Shown: positions 35,425 to 50,400 of the stretch, piece after piece
Position numbering within the stretch: the first letter of the stretch is position 1
How the letters are laid out: the number at the start of each line of letters is the position of its first letter
DNA from: Thysanoteuthis rhombus
Taxonomy: Eukaryota; Mollusca; Cephalopoda; Oegopsida; Thysanoteuthidae
Length of the DNA stretch: 64,000 nucleotides
Direction of reading: 5' to 3'
NCBI GenBank assembly: GCA_963457665.1
Contig: OY735224.1
Location: 49,110,311 to 49,174,310 of the forward strand
Translations under genes and position numbers: made by a program
Notes under the pieces: generated by a model
What the model was told of the DNA's origin: nothing
The model's database searches: none
The model's input: only the letters and a program-made list of their open reading frames with translations

Positions 35425-38400
35425 TTTTGAGTTGAAAATAATCTGTTAGACTTTATTTTGTTCCCACAAAGCCATTAACGCTGATATTCACAATGGTCTC
35501 TTCAAGACTCTTTTCCTTTCCAGGAGGAAGCCAGTGAAATTGAACCTGAAAATAGTCTGTGACACATTATTTTGTATCCAGGAAGCCTTTTAGACTGAAA
35601 TTCAAAATGGTCTATTCGAGACTCTTTCTGTTTCCTGGAGAAAGCAAATGAAATTAAACCTGAAAATAGTCTGTTAGACTTCATTTTGTATCCCGGAAGC
35701 CTTTTAGATTGAAATTCACAATTATCTCTTCGAGATGCTTTTCATTTCTGGGAGGAAACTAGTGAAATTGAACCTGAAAATAGTCTGTGAGACTTTAATT
35801 TGTTTCCAGGGGGCTTTTGAGACTGAAATTTACAATGGTCTCTTCAGCACTCTTTTTGTTTTCAGGAGGAAGCCAGTAAAAATAGTCTATGACACTTTAT
35901 TTCATTTTTAGGAAGTCTATGAGACAGAAATTCACAATTGTCCTTTAGAGTCTCTTTTTGTTTTCAGGAGGAAAACAGTGAAATTAAACCTGGAAATAGT
36001 CTGTGAGACTCTATTTTGTTTTTGGGAAGTCTATGAGACTGAAAATTCACTAAGGTTTTGTCAATACTCTTTTTGTTTTGGAGACGAAGCCAGTGAAATT
36101 AAACCTTGAAATAGTCTGCTGGACTTTATTTTGTTCCTAGGAATCCTTTTAGACTGAAATTCACAATGGTCTACTCAAGATATTTTTTGTTTTTGGGAGG
36201 AAGCAAGTGAAATTGAACCTGAAAATAGTCTTTAAGACTTTATTTTGTTCCCAGGAAGCCTTTAAGACTAAAATTCACAATTGTCTCTTCAAAACAATTT
36301 TTGTTCCTGGGAGGAAAACAGTGAAACTGAACCTGAAAATAGTCTGTGAGACTTTATTTAGTTTCCAGGGAGCCTTTTAGACTAAAATTCACATTGTCCT
36401 TTGGGGACTCTTTTTGTTTTCGGGATGAAAACAGCGAAATTGAACCTGAAAATAGTCCATTAGACTTTATTTAATTTCCATGAAGCCTTTCAGACAGAAA
36501 TTCACAAATGTCCTTTAGAGTCTCTTTTTTTTTTTCGGGAGGAAAACAGTGAAATTGAACCTGTAAAGTGTCTGTTTGACTTTATTTAGTTTCCAGGAAG
36601 CCTTTTAGACAAGAATTCAAAATTGTCCTTCAGAGTGTCTTTTTGTTTTTGGGAGGAATACAGTGAAATTGAACCTGAAAATAGTCTGTGAGACTCTATT
36701 TAGTTCCCATGAGTCCTTTCAGACAAAAATTCACAATTGTCCTTCAGAGTTTCTTTTTGTTTTCGGGAGGAAAACAGTGAAATTGAACCTGTAAATTGTC
36801 TGTGACACTTTATTTTGTATCCAGGAACCTTTAAGATTGATATCAACAATGGTCTCTTCAAGACTCATTTTTTTTTCGGGAGGGAGCCAGTTGAATTGAA
36901 CCAGAAAAAAGTCTGCGAGACTTTATTTTTTTTCCAGGAAGCTTCTAAGACTGAAATATGCAATGGTTTCTCCAGTAATCTTTTTGTTTTCGGATGGAAG
37001 CCAGTTAAATTTAAACTGAAAATAGTCTGTGTCACTTTATTTTGTTTCCAGGAAGCTTTTAAGACTAAATTTCACAATCGTCCTTTAGGGACTCTTTTTG
37101 TTTTCTAGAGGAAAACAGTGAAATTGAACCTGAAATTAGTTGTGAGACTTTATTTAGTATCCAGGAAGTCTTTTAGACTAAAATTCACAATTGTCCATTA
37201 GGGACACTTTTTGTTTTCGTGAGGAAAACAGTGAAATTGAACCTGAAAATAGTCCGTTAGACTTTATTTAGTTTCCAGGAAGCCTTTTAATCTAAAATTC
37301 ACAATTGTCCTTTAGGGATTCTTTTTGTTTTCTGGAGGAAAACAGTGAAATTGAACCTGAAATTAGTCTGTGAGACTTTATTTAGTTTCCATGAAGCCTT
37401 TTGGACTAAAATTCACAATTGTCCTTTAGGGACTCTTTTTGTTTTCTGGAGGAAAACAGTGAAATTGAACCTGAAAATAGTCCGTTAGACTTTATTTAGT
37501 TTCCAGGAAGCCTTTTAATCTAAAATTCACAATCGTCCTTTAGGGACTCTTTTTGTTTTCTGGAGGAAAACAGTGAAATTGAACCTGAAAATAGTCTGTG
37601 AGACTTTATTTAGTTTCCAGGAAGCCTTTTGGACTAAAATTCACAATCGTCCTTTAGGGACTCTTTTTGTTTTCTGGAGAAAAACAGTGAAATTGAACCT
37701 GAAAATAGTCTGTTAGACTTTATTTAGTTTCAAGGAAGCCTTTCAGACTCAAATTCACAATTGTCCTTTAGGGACTCTTTTTGTTTTCTGGAGGAAAACA
37801 GTGAAATTGAACCTGAAAATAGTCTGTTAGACTTTATTTAGTTTCAAGGAAGCCTTTCAGACTCAAATTCACAATTGTCCTTTAGGGACTCTTTTCGTTT
37901 TCTGGAGGAAAACAGTGAAATTGAACCTGAAAATAGTCTGTGAGACTTTATTTAGTTTCCAGGAAGTCTTTTGGACTAAAATTCACAATTGTCCTTCAGG
38001 GACTCTTTTTGTTTTCTGGAGGAAAACAGTGAAATTGAACCTGAAAATAGTCTGTTAGACTTTATTTAGTTTCAAGGAAGCCTTTCAGACTCAAATTCAC
38101 AATTGTCCTTTAGGGACTCTTTTTTGTTTTCTGGAGGAAAACAGTGACATTGAACCTGAAAATAGTCTGTGAGACTTTATTTAGTTTCCAGGAAGCCTTT
38201 TAATCTAAAATTCACGATCGTCCTTTAGGGACTCTTTTTGTTTTCGGGAGGAAAACAGTGAAATTGAACCTGAAAATAGTCTGTTAGACTTTATTTAGTT
38301 TCCAGGAAGCCTTTCAGACTCAAATTCACAATTGTCCTTCAGGGACTCTTTTTGTTTTCTAGAGGAAAACAGTGAAATTGAACCTGAAAATAGTCTGTTA

Positions 38401-41400
38401 GACTTTATTTAGTTTCAAGGAAGCCTTTCAGACTCAAATTCACAATTGTCCTTTAGGGACTCTTTTTGTTTTCTGGAGGAAAACAGTGAAATTGAACCTG
38501 AAAATAGTCTGTGAGACTTTATTTAGTTCCCAGGAAGCCTTTCGGACTAAAATTCACAATCGTCCTTTAGGGACTCTTTTTGTTTTCTGGGGGAAAACAG
38601 TGAAATTGAACCTGAAAATAATCTGTTAGACTTTATTTAGTTTCCAGGAAGCCTTTTGGACTAAAATTCACAATTGTCCTTCAGGGACTCTTTTTGTTTT
38701 CTGGAGGAAAACAGTGACATTGAACCTGAAAATAGTCTGTGAGACTTTATTTAGTTTCCAGGAAGCCTTTTAATCTAAAATTCACAATCGTCCTTTAGGG
38801 ACTCTTTTTGTTTTCTGGAGGAAAACAATGAAATTGAACCTGAAAATAGTCTGTTAGACTTTATTTAGTTCCCAGGAAGCCTTTTGGACTAAAATTCACA
38901 ATTGTCCTTCAGGGACTCTTTTTGTTTTCGGGAGGAAAACAGTGAAATTGATCCTAAAAAATAGTCTGTTAGACTTTATTTAGTTTCAAGGAAGCCTTTC
39001 AGACTCAAATTCACAATTGTCCTTTAGGGACTCTTTTTTGTTTTCTGGAGGAAAACAGTGAAATTGAACCTGAAAATAGTCTGTGAGACTTTATTTAGTT
39101 TCCAGGAAGTCTTTTCGACTAAAATTCACAATTGTCCTTCAGGGACTCTTTTTGTTTTCTGGAGGAAAACAGTGAAATTGAACCTGAAAATAGTCTGTTA
39201 GACTTTATTTAGTTTCAAGGAAGCCTTTCAGACTCAAATTCACAATTGTCCTTTAGGGACTCTTTTTGTTTTCTGGAGGAAAACAGTGAAATTGAACCTG
39301 AAAATAGTCTGTGAGACTTTATTTAGTTTCCAGGAAGTCTTTTGGACTAAAATTCACAATTGTCCTTCAGGGACTCTTTTTGTTTTCTGGAGGAAAACAG
39401 TGAAATTGAACCTGAAAATAGTCTGTTAGACTTTATTTAGTTTCAAGGAAGCCTTTCAGACTCAAATTCACAATTGTCCTTTAGGGACTCTTTTTGTTTT
39501 CTGGAGGAAAACAGTGAAATTGAACCTGAAAATAGTCTGTGAGACTTTATTTAGTTTCAAGGAAGCCTTTCAGACTCAAATTCACAATTGTCCTTTAGGG
39601 ACTCTTTTCGTTTTCTGGAGGAAAACAGTGAAATTGAACCTGAAAATAGTCTGTGAGACTTTATTTAGTTTCCAGGAAGCCTTTTAATATAAAATTCACA
39701 ATAGTCCTTTAGGGACTCTTTCTGTTTTCTGGAGGAAAACAGTGAAATTGAACCTGAAAATAGTCTGTGAGACTTTATTTAGTTTCAAGGAAGCCTTTCA
39801 GACTCAAATTCACAATTGTCCTTTAGGGACTCTTTTTTGTTTTCTGGAGGAAAACAGTGACATTGAACCTGAAAATAGTCTGTGAGACTTTATTTAGTTT
39901 CCAGGAAGCCTTTTAATCTAAAATTCACGATCGTCCTTTAGGGACTCTTTTTGTTTTCGGGAGGAAAACAGTGAAATTGAACCTAAAAAATAGTCTGTTA
40001 GACTTTATTTAGTTTCAAGGAAGCCTTTCAGACTCAAATTCACAATTGTCCTTTGGGGACTCTTTTTGTTTTCTGGAGGAAAACAGTGAAATTGAACCTG
40101 AAAATAGTCTGTGAGACTTTATTTAGTTCCCAGGAAGCCTTTTGGACTAAAATTCACAATCGTCCTTCAGGGACTCTTTTTGTTTTCTGGAGGAAAACAG
40201 TGAAATTGAACCTGAAAATAATCTGTTAGACTTTATTTAGTTTCCAGGAAGCCTTTTGGACTAAAATTCACAATTGTCCTTCAGGGACTCTTTTTGTTTT
40301 CTGGAGGAAAACAGTGAAATTGAACCTGAAAATAGTCTGTGAGACTTTATTTAGTTTCAAGGAAGCCTTTCAGACTCAAATTCACAATTGTCCTTTAGGG
40401 ACTCTTTTTGTTTTCTGGAGGAAAACAGTGAAATTGAACCTGAAAATAGTCCGTGAGACTTTATTTAGTTTCCAGGAAGCCTTTTAATCTAAAATTCACG
40501 ATCGTCCTTTAGGGACTCTTTTTGTTTTCGGGAGGAAAACAGTGAAATTGAACCTGAAAATAGTCTGTTAGACTTTATTTAGTTTCCAGGAAGCCTTTTG
40601 GACTAAAATTCACAATTGTCCTTCAGGGACTCTTTTTGTTTTCTAGAGGAAAACAGTGAAATTGAACCTAAAAATAGTCTGTTAGACTTTATTTAGTTTC
40701 AAGGAAGCCTTTCAGACTCAAATTCACAATTGTCCTTTAGGGACTCTTTTTGTTTTCTGGAGGAAAACAGTGAAATTGAACCTGAAAATAGTCTGTGAGA
40801 CTTTATTTAGTTCCCAGGAAGCCTTTCGGACTAAAATTCACAATCGTCCTTTAGGGACTCTTTTTGTTTTCTGGGGGAAAACAGTGAAATTGAACCTGAA
40901 AATAATCTGTTAGACTTTATTTAGTTTCCAGGAAGCCTTTTGGACTAAAATTCACAATTGTCCTTCAGGGACTCTTTTTGTTTTCTGGAGGAAAACAGTG
41001 ACATTGAACCTGAAAATAGTCTGTGAGACTTTATTTAGTTTCCAGGAAGCCTTTTAATCTAAAATTCACAATCGTCCTTTAGGGACTCTTTTTGTTTTCT
41101 GGAGGAAAACAATGAAATTGAACCTGAAAATAGTCTGTTAGACTTTATTTAGTTCCCAGGAAGCCTTTTGGACTAAAATTCACAATTGTCCTTCAGGGAC
41201 TCTTTTTGTTTTCGGGAGGAAAACAGTGAAATTGATCCTAAAAAATAGTCTGTTAGACTTTATTTAGTTTCAAGGAAGCCTTTCAGACTCAAATTCACAA
41301 TTGTCCTTTAGGGACTCTTTTTTGTTTTCTGGAGGAAAACAGTGAAATTGAACCTGAAAATAGTCTGTGAGACTTTATTTAGTTTCCAGGAAGTCTTTTG

Positions 41401-44400
41401 GACTAAAATTCACAATTGTCCTTCAGGGACTCTTTTTGTTTTCTGGAGGAAAACAGTGAAATTGAACCTGAAAATAGTCTGTTAGACTTTATTTAGTTTC
41501 AAGGAAGCCTTTCAGACTCAAATTCACAATTGTCCTTTAGGGACTCTTTTTGTTTTCTGGAGGAAAACAGTGAAATTGAACCTGAAAATAGTCTGTGAGA
41601 CTTTATTTAGTTTCAAGGAAGCCTTTCAGACTCAAATTCACAATTGTCCTTTAGGGACTCTTTTCGTTTTCTGGAGGAAAACAGTGAAATTGAACCTGAA
41701 AATAGTCTGTGAGACTTTATTTAGTTTCAAGGAAGCCTTTTGGACTAAAATTCACAATTGTCCTTTAGGGACTCTTTTTGTTTTCTGGAGGAAAACAGTG
41801 AAATTGAACCTGAAAAATAGTCTGTGAGACTTCATTTAGTTTCCAGGAAGCCTTTTGGACTAAAATTCACAATTGTCCTTCAGGGACTCTTTTTGTTTTC
41901 TAGAGGAAAACAGTGAAATTGAACCTGAAAATAGTCTGTTAGACTTTATTTAGTTTCAAGGAAGCCTTTCAGACTCAAATTCACAATTGTCCTTTAGGGA
42001 CTCTTTTTGTTTTCTGGAGGAAAACAGTGAAATTGAACCTAAAAAATAGTCTGTTAGACTTTATTTAGTTTCAAGGAAGCCTTTCAGACTCAAATTCACA
42101 ATTGTCCTTTGGGGACTCTTTTTGTTTTCTGGAGGAAAACAGTGAAATTGAACCTGAAAATAGTCTGTGAGACTTTATTTAGTTCCCAGGAAGCCTTTTG
42201 GACTAAAATTCACAATCGTCCTTCAGGGACTCTTTTTGTTTTCTGGAGGAAAACAGTGAAATTGAACCTGAAAATAATCTGTTAGACTTTATTTAGTTTC
42301 CAGGAAGCCTTTTGGACTAAAATTCACAATTGTCCTTCAGGGACTCTTTTTGTTTTCTGGAGGAAAACAGTGAAATTGAACCTGAAAATAGTCTGTGAGA
42401 CTTTATTTAGTTTCAAGGAAGCCTTTCAGACTCAAATTCACAATTGTCCTTTAGGGACTCTTTTTGTTTTCTGGAGGAAAACAGTGAAATTGAACCTGAA
42501 AATAGTCCGTGAGACTTTATTTAGTTCCCAGGAAGCCTTTTTGACTAAAATTCACAATCGTCCTTCAGGGACTCTTTTTGTTTTCTGGAGGAAAACAGTG
42601 AAATTGAACCTGAAAATAATCTGTTAGACTTTATTTAGTTTCCGGGAAGCCTTTTGGACTAAAATTCACAATTGTCCTTTAGGGACTCTTTTTGTTTTCT
42701 GGAGGAAAACAGTGAAATTGAACCTGAAAATAGTCTGTTAGACTTTATTTAGTTTCAAGGAAGCCTTTCAGACTCAAATTCACAATTGTCCTTAAGGGAC
42801 TCTTTTTGTTTTCTGGAGGAAAACAGTGAAATTGAACCTGAAAATAGTCTGTGAGACTTTATTTAGTTTCAATGAAGCCTTTCAGACTCAAATTCACAAT
42901 TGTCCTTTAAGGACTCTTTTTGTTTTCTGGAGGAAAACAGTGACATTGAACCTGAAAATAGTCTGTGAGACTTTATTTAGTTTCCAGGAAGCCTTTTGGA
43001 CTAAAATTCACAATCGTCCTTTAGGGACTCTTTTTGTTTTCTGGAGGAAAACAGTGACATTGAACCTGAAAATAGTCTGTTAGACTTTATTTAGTTTCAA
43101 GGAAGCCTATCAGACTCAAATTCACAATTGTCCTTTAGGGACTCTTTTTGTTTTCTGGAGGAAAACAGTGAAATTGAACCTAAAAAATAGTCTGTTAGAC
43201 TTTATTTAGTTTCAAGGAAGCCTTTCAGACTCAAATTCACAATTGTCCTTTAGGGACTCTTTTTGTTTTCTGGAGGAAAACAGTGAAATTGAACCTGAAA
43301 ATAGTCTGTGAGACTTTATTTAGTTCCCAGGAAGCCTTTTGGACTCAAATTCACAATTGTCCTTCAGGGACTCTTTTTGTTTTCTGGAGGAAAACAGTGA
43401 AATTGAACCTGAAAATAGTCTGTTAGACTTTATTTAGTTTCAAGGAAGCCTTTCAGACTCAAATTCACAATTGTCCTTTAGGGACTCTTTTTGTTTTCTG
43501 GAGGAAAACAGTGAAATTGAACCTGAAAATAGTCTGTGAGACTTTATTTAGTTTCAAGGAAGCCTTTCAGACTCAAATTCACAATTGTCCTTTAGGGACT
43601 CTTTTTGTTTTCTGGAGGAAAACAGTGAAATTGAACCTGAAAATAGTCTGTGAGACTTTATTTAGTTTCCAGGAAGCCTTTTAATCTAAAATTCACAATT
43701 TGTCTTTTAGGGACTCTTTTTGTTTTCTGGAGGAAAACAGTGACATTGAACCTGAAAATAGTCTGTGAGACTTTATTTAGTTTCCAGGAAGCCTTTTGGA
43801 CTAAAATTCACAATCGTCCTTTAGGGACTCTTTTTGTTTTCTGGAGGAAAACAGTGAAATTGAACCTGAAATAGTCTGTGAGACTTCATTTAGTTTCCAG
43901 GAAGCCTTTTGGACTCAAATTCACAATTGTCCTTTAGGGACTCTTTTTGTTTTCTAGAGGAAAACAGTGAAATTGAACCTGAAAATAGTCTGTTAGACTT
44001 TATTTAGTTTCAAGGAAGCCTTTCAGACTCAAATTCACAATTGTCCTTTAGGGACTCTTTTTGTTTTCTGGAGGAAAACAGTGAAATTGAACCTGAAAAT
44101 AGTCTGTGAGACTTTATTTAGTTCCCAGGAAGCCTTTCGGACTAAAATTCACAATCGTCCTTTAGGGACTCTTTTTGTTTTCTGGAGGAAAACAGTGAAA
44201 TTGAACCTGAAAATAGTCTGTGAGACTTTATTTAGTTCCCAGGAAGCCTTTTGGACTAAAATTCACAATCGTCCTTTAGGGACTCTTTTTGTTTTCTGGA
44301 GGAAAACAGTGAAATTGAACCTGAAAATAATCTGTTAGACTTTATTTAGTTTCCAGGAAGCCTTTTGGACTAAAATTCACAATTGTCCTTCAGGGACTCT

Positions 44401-47400
44401 TTTTGTTTTCTGGAGGAAAACAGTGAAATTGAACCTGAAAATAGTCTGTGAGACTTTATTTAGTTTCAAGGAAGCCTTTCAGACTCAAATTCACAATTGT
44501 CCTTTAGGGACTCTTTTTGTTTTCTGGAGGAAAACAGTGAAATTGAACCTGAAAATAGTCCGTGAGACTTTATTTAGTTCCCAGGAAGCCTTTTGGACTA
44601 AAATTCACAATCGTCCTTCAGGGACTCTTTTTGTTTTCTGGAGGAAAACAGTGAAATTGAACCTGAAAATAATCTGTTAGACTTTATTTAGTTTCCAGGA
44701 AGCCTTTTGGACTAAAATTCACAATTGTCCTTCAGGGACTCTTTCTGTTTTCTGGAGGAAAACAGTGAAATTGAACCTGAAAATAGTCTGTTAGACTTTA
44801 TTTAGTTTCAAGGAAGCCTTTTGGACTAAAATTCACAATTGTCCTTCAGGGACTCTTTTTGTTTTCTAGAGGAAAACAGTGAAATTGAACCTGAAAATAG
44901 TCTGTTAGACTTTATTTAGTTTCAAGGAAGCCTTTCAGACTCAAATTCACAATTGTCCTTTAGGGACTCTTTTTGTTTTCTGGAGGAAAACAGTGAAATT
45001 GAACCTGAAAATAGTCTGTGAGACTTTATTTAGTTCCCAGGAAGCCTTTCGGACTAAAATTCACAATCGTCCTTTAGGGACTCTTTTTGTTTTCTGGGGG
45101 AAAACAGTGAAATTGAACCTGAAAATAATCTGTTAGACTTTATTTAGTTTCCAGGAAGCCTTTTGGACTAAAATTCACAATTGTCCTTTCGGGACTCTTT
45201 TTGTTTTCTGGAGGAAGACAGTCAAATACAACCTGAAAATAGTCTGTGAGACTACATTTAGTTTCCAGGAAGCCTTTCAGACTGAAATTCATAATTGTCC
45301 TTTAGGGACTCTTTTTGTTTTCGGGAGGAAAACAGTGAAATTGAACCTGAAAATAGTCTGTGAGACTTTATTTAGTTTCAAGGAAGCCTTTCAGACTCAA
45401 ATTCACAATTGTCCTTTAGGGACTCTTTTTGTTTTCTGGAGGAAAACAGTGACATTGAACCTGAAAATAGTCTGTGAGACTTTATTTAGTTTCCAGGAAG
45501 CCTTTTAATCTAAAATTCACAATTTGTCTTTTAGGGACTCTTTTTGTTTTCTGGAGGAAAACAGTGAAATTGAACCTGAAAATAGTCTGTTAGACTTCAT
45601 TTAGTTTCCAGGAAGCCTTTTGGACTAAAATTCACAATTGTCCTTCAGGGACTCTTTTTGTTTTCTAGAGGAAAACAGTGAAATTGAACCTGAAAATAGT
45701 CTGTTAGACTTTATTTAGTTTCAAGGAAGCCTTTCAGACTCAAATTCACAATTGTCCTTCAGGGACTCTTTTTGTTTTCTGGAGGAAAACAGTGAAATTG
45801 AACCTAAAAAATAGTCTGTTAGACTTTATTTAGTTTCAAAGAAGCCTTTCAGACTCAAATTCACAATTGTCCTTTAGGGACTCTTTTTGTTTTCTGGAGG
45901 AAAAAAGTGAAATTGAACCTGAAAATAGTCTGTGAGACTTTATTTAGTTCCCAGGAAGCCTTTTGGACTAAAATTCACAATCGTCCTTCAGGGACTCTTT
46001 TTGTTTTCTGGAGGAAAACAGTGAAATTGAACCTGAAAATAATCTGTTAGACTTTATTTAGTTTCCAGGAAGCCTTTTGGACTAAAATTCACAATTGTCC
46101 TTAAGGGACTCTTTTTGTTTTCGGGAGGAAGACAGTCAAATACAACCTGAAAATAGTCTGTGAGACTACATTTAGTTTCCAGGAAGCCTTTCAGACTGAA
46201 ATTCATAATTGTCCTTTAGGGACTCTTTTTGTTTTCTGGAGGAAAACAGTGAAATTGAACCTGAAAATAGTCTGTGAGACTTTATTTTGTGTCTAAGAAG
46301 CCTTGAAGACTTAAATTCACAATGGTGTCTTCAAGCCTCTTTTGTTTTCAGGAAGAAGCCAGTGAAATCGAACTTGAAAATCGTCTGTGAGACTTTTTTT
46401 GTTTATGGTAAGTATATGAGACTGAAATTTACAATGGTGTCTTCAAGACTCTTTCTGTTACCGGGAGGAAGCCTGTAAAATTGTACCTGAAAATATTCAG
46501 TTAGATTTCAATTTTTTCCCAGGAAGCTTTCAAGACTGATATTCACATAGGTCACTTCAAGACAGTTTCTGTTTTTTCGGGAGGAAGCCAGTGAAATTGA
46601 AACTGAAAATAGTCTGTGAGACTTTATATCGTTTTTGGGTAGTCTTTGAGACTGAAATTCACAATGGTTTTTTCAAGACTCTTTTCGTTTCTGGGATGAA
46701 ACCAGTGATAAAAATCTGGAAATAGTCTGTGAGATCTTATTTTGTTTCCCGGAAGCCTTTACCACTGATATTCACGATGTTCTCTTCAAGACTCTTTTTG
46801 TTTTCGGAAAGGAGCCTGTGAAATTGAACGTTGAAATAAATTATGAAAATTTATTTTATTTTCAAAAAGCCTATAAATTGAAATTCACAATTGTCCCTTC
46901 AAGACTCTTTTTGTTTTGGGAGGAAGCCAGTGAAATTGAAACTGAAAATAGAGTCTGAGAATTTATTTTGTATCCAGGAAGCCTTTAAGAATGATATTCT
47001 CAATGGTCTTTTCAAAACACTTTTTAGTTTCGGGAATGAAGCCTGTGAAATCAAACCTGAAAATAGTTTGTGAGATTACATTGTTCACTGAGAGCCTTTA
47101 GGTCTGAGGTTCACAATGATCTCTTCGAAACTTTTTTCGTTCCCAGGAGGGAACCCAAGAAATTGAACCAGAAAATAGTCTGTGAGACTTTATTCCGTTT
47201 ATGGGAAGTGTATGAGACTTAAATTCACAAAAGTCTCTTCAAGATTCTTTTTGTTACCGGGAGGAAGCCCGTAAAATTGTACCTAAAAATATTCAGTTAG
47301 ATTTTAATTTTTTTTCCCAGGAAGCTTTCAAGACTGATATTCACATAGGTCACTCAACACTCTTTTTGTTTTCGGGAGGAAGCCAATTAAGTTGAAACTA

Positions 47401-50400
47401 AAAATAGTCTGTGAGACTTTATCTCGTTTTTGTGTAGTTTGAGAGACTGAAATTCACAATCGTGTCTTCAAAACTCTTTTCGTTTCCAGGGGGATGCCCA
47501 TGGAATTGTACCTGAAAATATTCTGTGGAACTTTATTTCGTTTTTGGGAAGTTTATGAGATTGATATCCACAATGGTCTCTCCAAGACTCTTTTCGTTTC
47601 TGGGAGGAAACCAGTGAAATTGAACCTGAAAATAGTCTGTGAGACTTTATTTCGTCCCCAGGAAGCCTTTAAGACTAATACTTTCAATGGTTTATTCAAG
47701 ACTCTTTTTGTTTCCGGGATGAAACCAGTGAAATTGAACCAGGATATAGTCCGTGAGACTTTAATTTGTTTCCATGTAGCTTTTAGCGATGAAATTCTGT
47801 ATGGTCTCTCCGAGACACTATTCGTTTTGGGGAGGAAGCCAGTAAAATCGAATTCAAAAATAGTCTGTGATACTTTATCTTGTTTCCAGGAAGCCTTTGA
47901 CATCGATATTCACGATAGTGTTCTCAAGACTCTTTCTGTTTCCAGGAGGAGACCAGTGGAATTGAGCCTGAAAAAAGTCTTTGAGACTTTATTTTGTTTC
48001 CGGGAAGCCTTTAAGCCTGAAATTCACTATGGTCTCTTCGAGACTCTATTTGTTTTCAGGAGGAAAACAGTGAAATTGAACCTGAAAATAGTCTGTGAGA
48101 CTTTACTTTGTTTCCAGGAAGCCTTTAAACTGAAATTCACAATTGTTCCTTCGAAACTCTTTTTGTTTTTTTGAGGAAGCCAGTGAAATTAAACCTGAAA
48201 ATAGTCTGTGAGACTTTATTTTGTTTCCAGGAAGCCTTGGAGACTGAAATTCACAATTGTTCCTTTGAAACACTTTTTGTTTTTTTGAGGAAACCAGTGA
48301 AATTGAACCTGGGAAAAGTCTGTGAGACTTTATTTTCTATCCAGGAATCCTTTAGGAATGATATTCACAATGGTGTCTTCAAGTCTTTAAGAATGATATT
48401 AACAATAGTGTCTTCCAGACTCTTTTTGTTTCCAGGAGGAAACCAATGAAATTGAGCCTGAAAATAGTCTTTGAGACTTTATTTTGTTTCCACGAAGCCT
48501 TTAGGACCGAAATTCACTATGGTCTCTTCGAGACTCTTTTTGTTTTCGGGAGGTAGCCAGTGGAATTTAACCTGAAATTAGTCTGTGAGTCACTATTTTG
48601 TTTCCAGAGAGCTTTTATGACTGTTACTCACAATAGTCTCTTAAAGACTCTTTTTCGTTTTCGGGAGGAAGCCAGTGAAATTGAACCAGGATATAGTCTG
48701 TGAGACTTTATTTTGTTTCCATGTAGCTTTTAAGACTGAAATTCACTATGGTCTCTTCGAGACTCTTTTCGTTTGGGGGAGGAAGCCAGTGAAATTGTAC
48801 TTGAAAATAGTCTTTGAGACTTTATTTTGTTTCCAGGAAGCCTTTAAGAATGATATTCACAATAGTGTCTTCAAGACTCTTTTTGTTTCCGGAAGGAAAC
48901 CAGTAAAATTGAGCCTGAAAATCGTCTTCGAGACTTTATTTTGTTTCCACGAAGCCTTTAAGACTGAAATTCACAATTGTTCCTTCGAAACTCTATTTGT
49001 TTTTTTGAGGAAGCCAGTGAAGTTGAACCTGGAAATAGTCTGTGAGACTTTATTTTCTTTCCAGGAAGCCTTTAGGAATGATATTCACAATGGTCTCTTC
49101 AATACTGTTTTTTGTTTCCGGGAGGAAGCCAGTGGAATTTAATCTGAAATTAGTCTTTGAGATATTATTTTGTTTCCAGAGGGCTTTTATGACTGATATT
49201 CACAATAGTCTCTTCAAGAATCTTTTCATTTTCGGGAGGAAAACTGTGAAATTGAACCAGGAAATAATCTGTGAGACTTTATTTTGTTTCCATGTAGCTT
49301 TTAAGACTGAAATTCACTATGGTCTCTGCGAGACTCTTTTCGTTTTGGGGAGGAAGCCAGTGGAATTGTACTTGAAAATAGTCTTTGAGACTTTATCTCG
49401 TTTCCAGGAAGCCTTTAAGAATGATATTCACAATAGTGTCTTCAAGACTCTTTTTGTTTCCGGGAGGAAACCAGTGAAATTGAGCCTGAAAATAGTCTTA
49501 GATATTTTTTTCGTTTCCAGGAAGCCTTTGAGACTGAAATTCACAATTGTCCCTCCGAAACTCTTCTTGTTTTTTTGAGGAAGCCAGTGAAATTGAACCT
49601 GGAAATAGTCTGTGAGACTTTATTTCCTTTCAAGGAAGCCTTTAGAAATGATATTCACAATGGTCTCTTCAATAATGTTTTTGTTTCCGGGAGGAAGCCA
49701 GTGGAATTTAACCCGAAATTAGTCTGTGAGACATTATCTTGTTTCCAGGAAGCCTTTAAGAATGATATTCATAATAGTGTCTTCCAGACTCTTTTTGTTT
49801 CCGGGACGAAACCAGTGAAATTGAGCCTGAAAATAGTCTTTGAGACTTTATTTTGTTTCCACAAAGCCTTTAAGACTGATATTCACTATGGTCTCTTCGA
49901 GACTCTCTTTGTTTCCGGGAGGTAGCCAGTGGAATTTTACCTGAAATTAGTCTGTGAGTCACTATTTTGTTTCCAGAGAGCTTTTATGACTGATACTCAC
50001 AATAGTCTCTTTAAGACTCTTTTTCGTTTCCGGGAGGAAGCCAGTGAAATTGAACCAGGATATAGTCTGTGAGACTTTATTTTGTTTCCATGTAGCTTTT
50101 AAGACTGAAATTGACTATGTTCTCTTCGAGACTCTTTTCGTTTTGGGGAGGAAGCCAGTAAAATCGAATTTAAAAATAGTCTTTGATACTTTATCTTGTT
50201 TCCAGGAAGCCTTCAACATTGATATTCACAAAAGTGTTTTCAAGACTCTTTTTATTCCCGGGAGGAAACCAGTGAAATTGAGCCTGAAAATCGTCTTTGA
50301 GACTTTATTTTGTTTCCACGAAGCCTTTAAGACTGAAATTCACTATGATCTCTTTGAGACTCTTTTTGTTTTTTCCGGAGGAAAACAGTGAAATTGAACC

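Noticed and set aside
41570-44680. Repeated 85-codon frames in satellite A (41570, 42370, 42826, 44081, 44423)
   Set aside because: These are one frame of a 114-bp satellite, broken whenever GTGAGAC becomes GTTAGAC. No start context and no coding signature.
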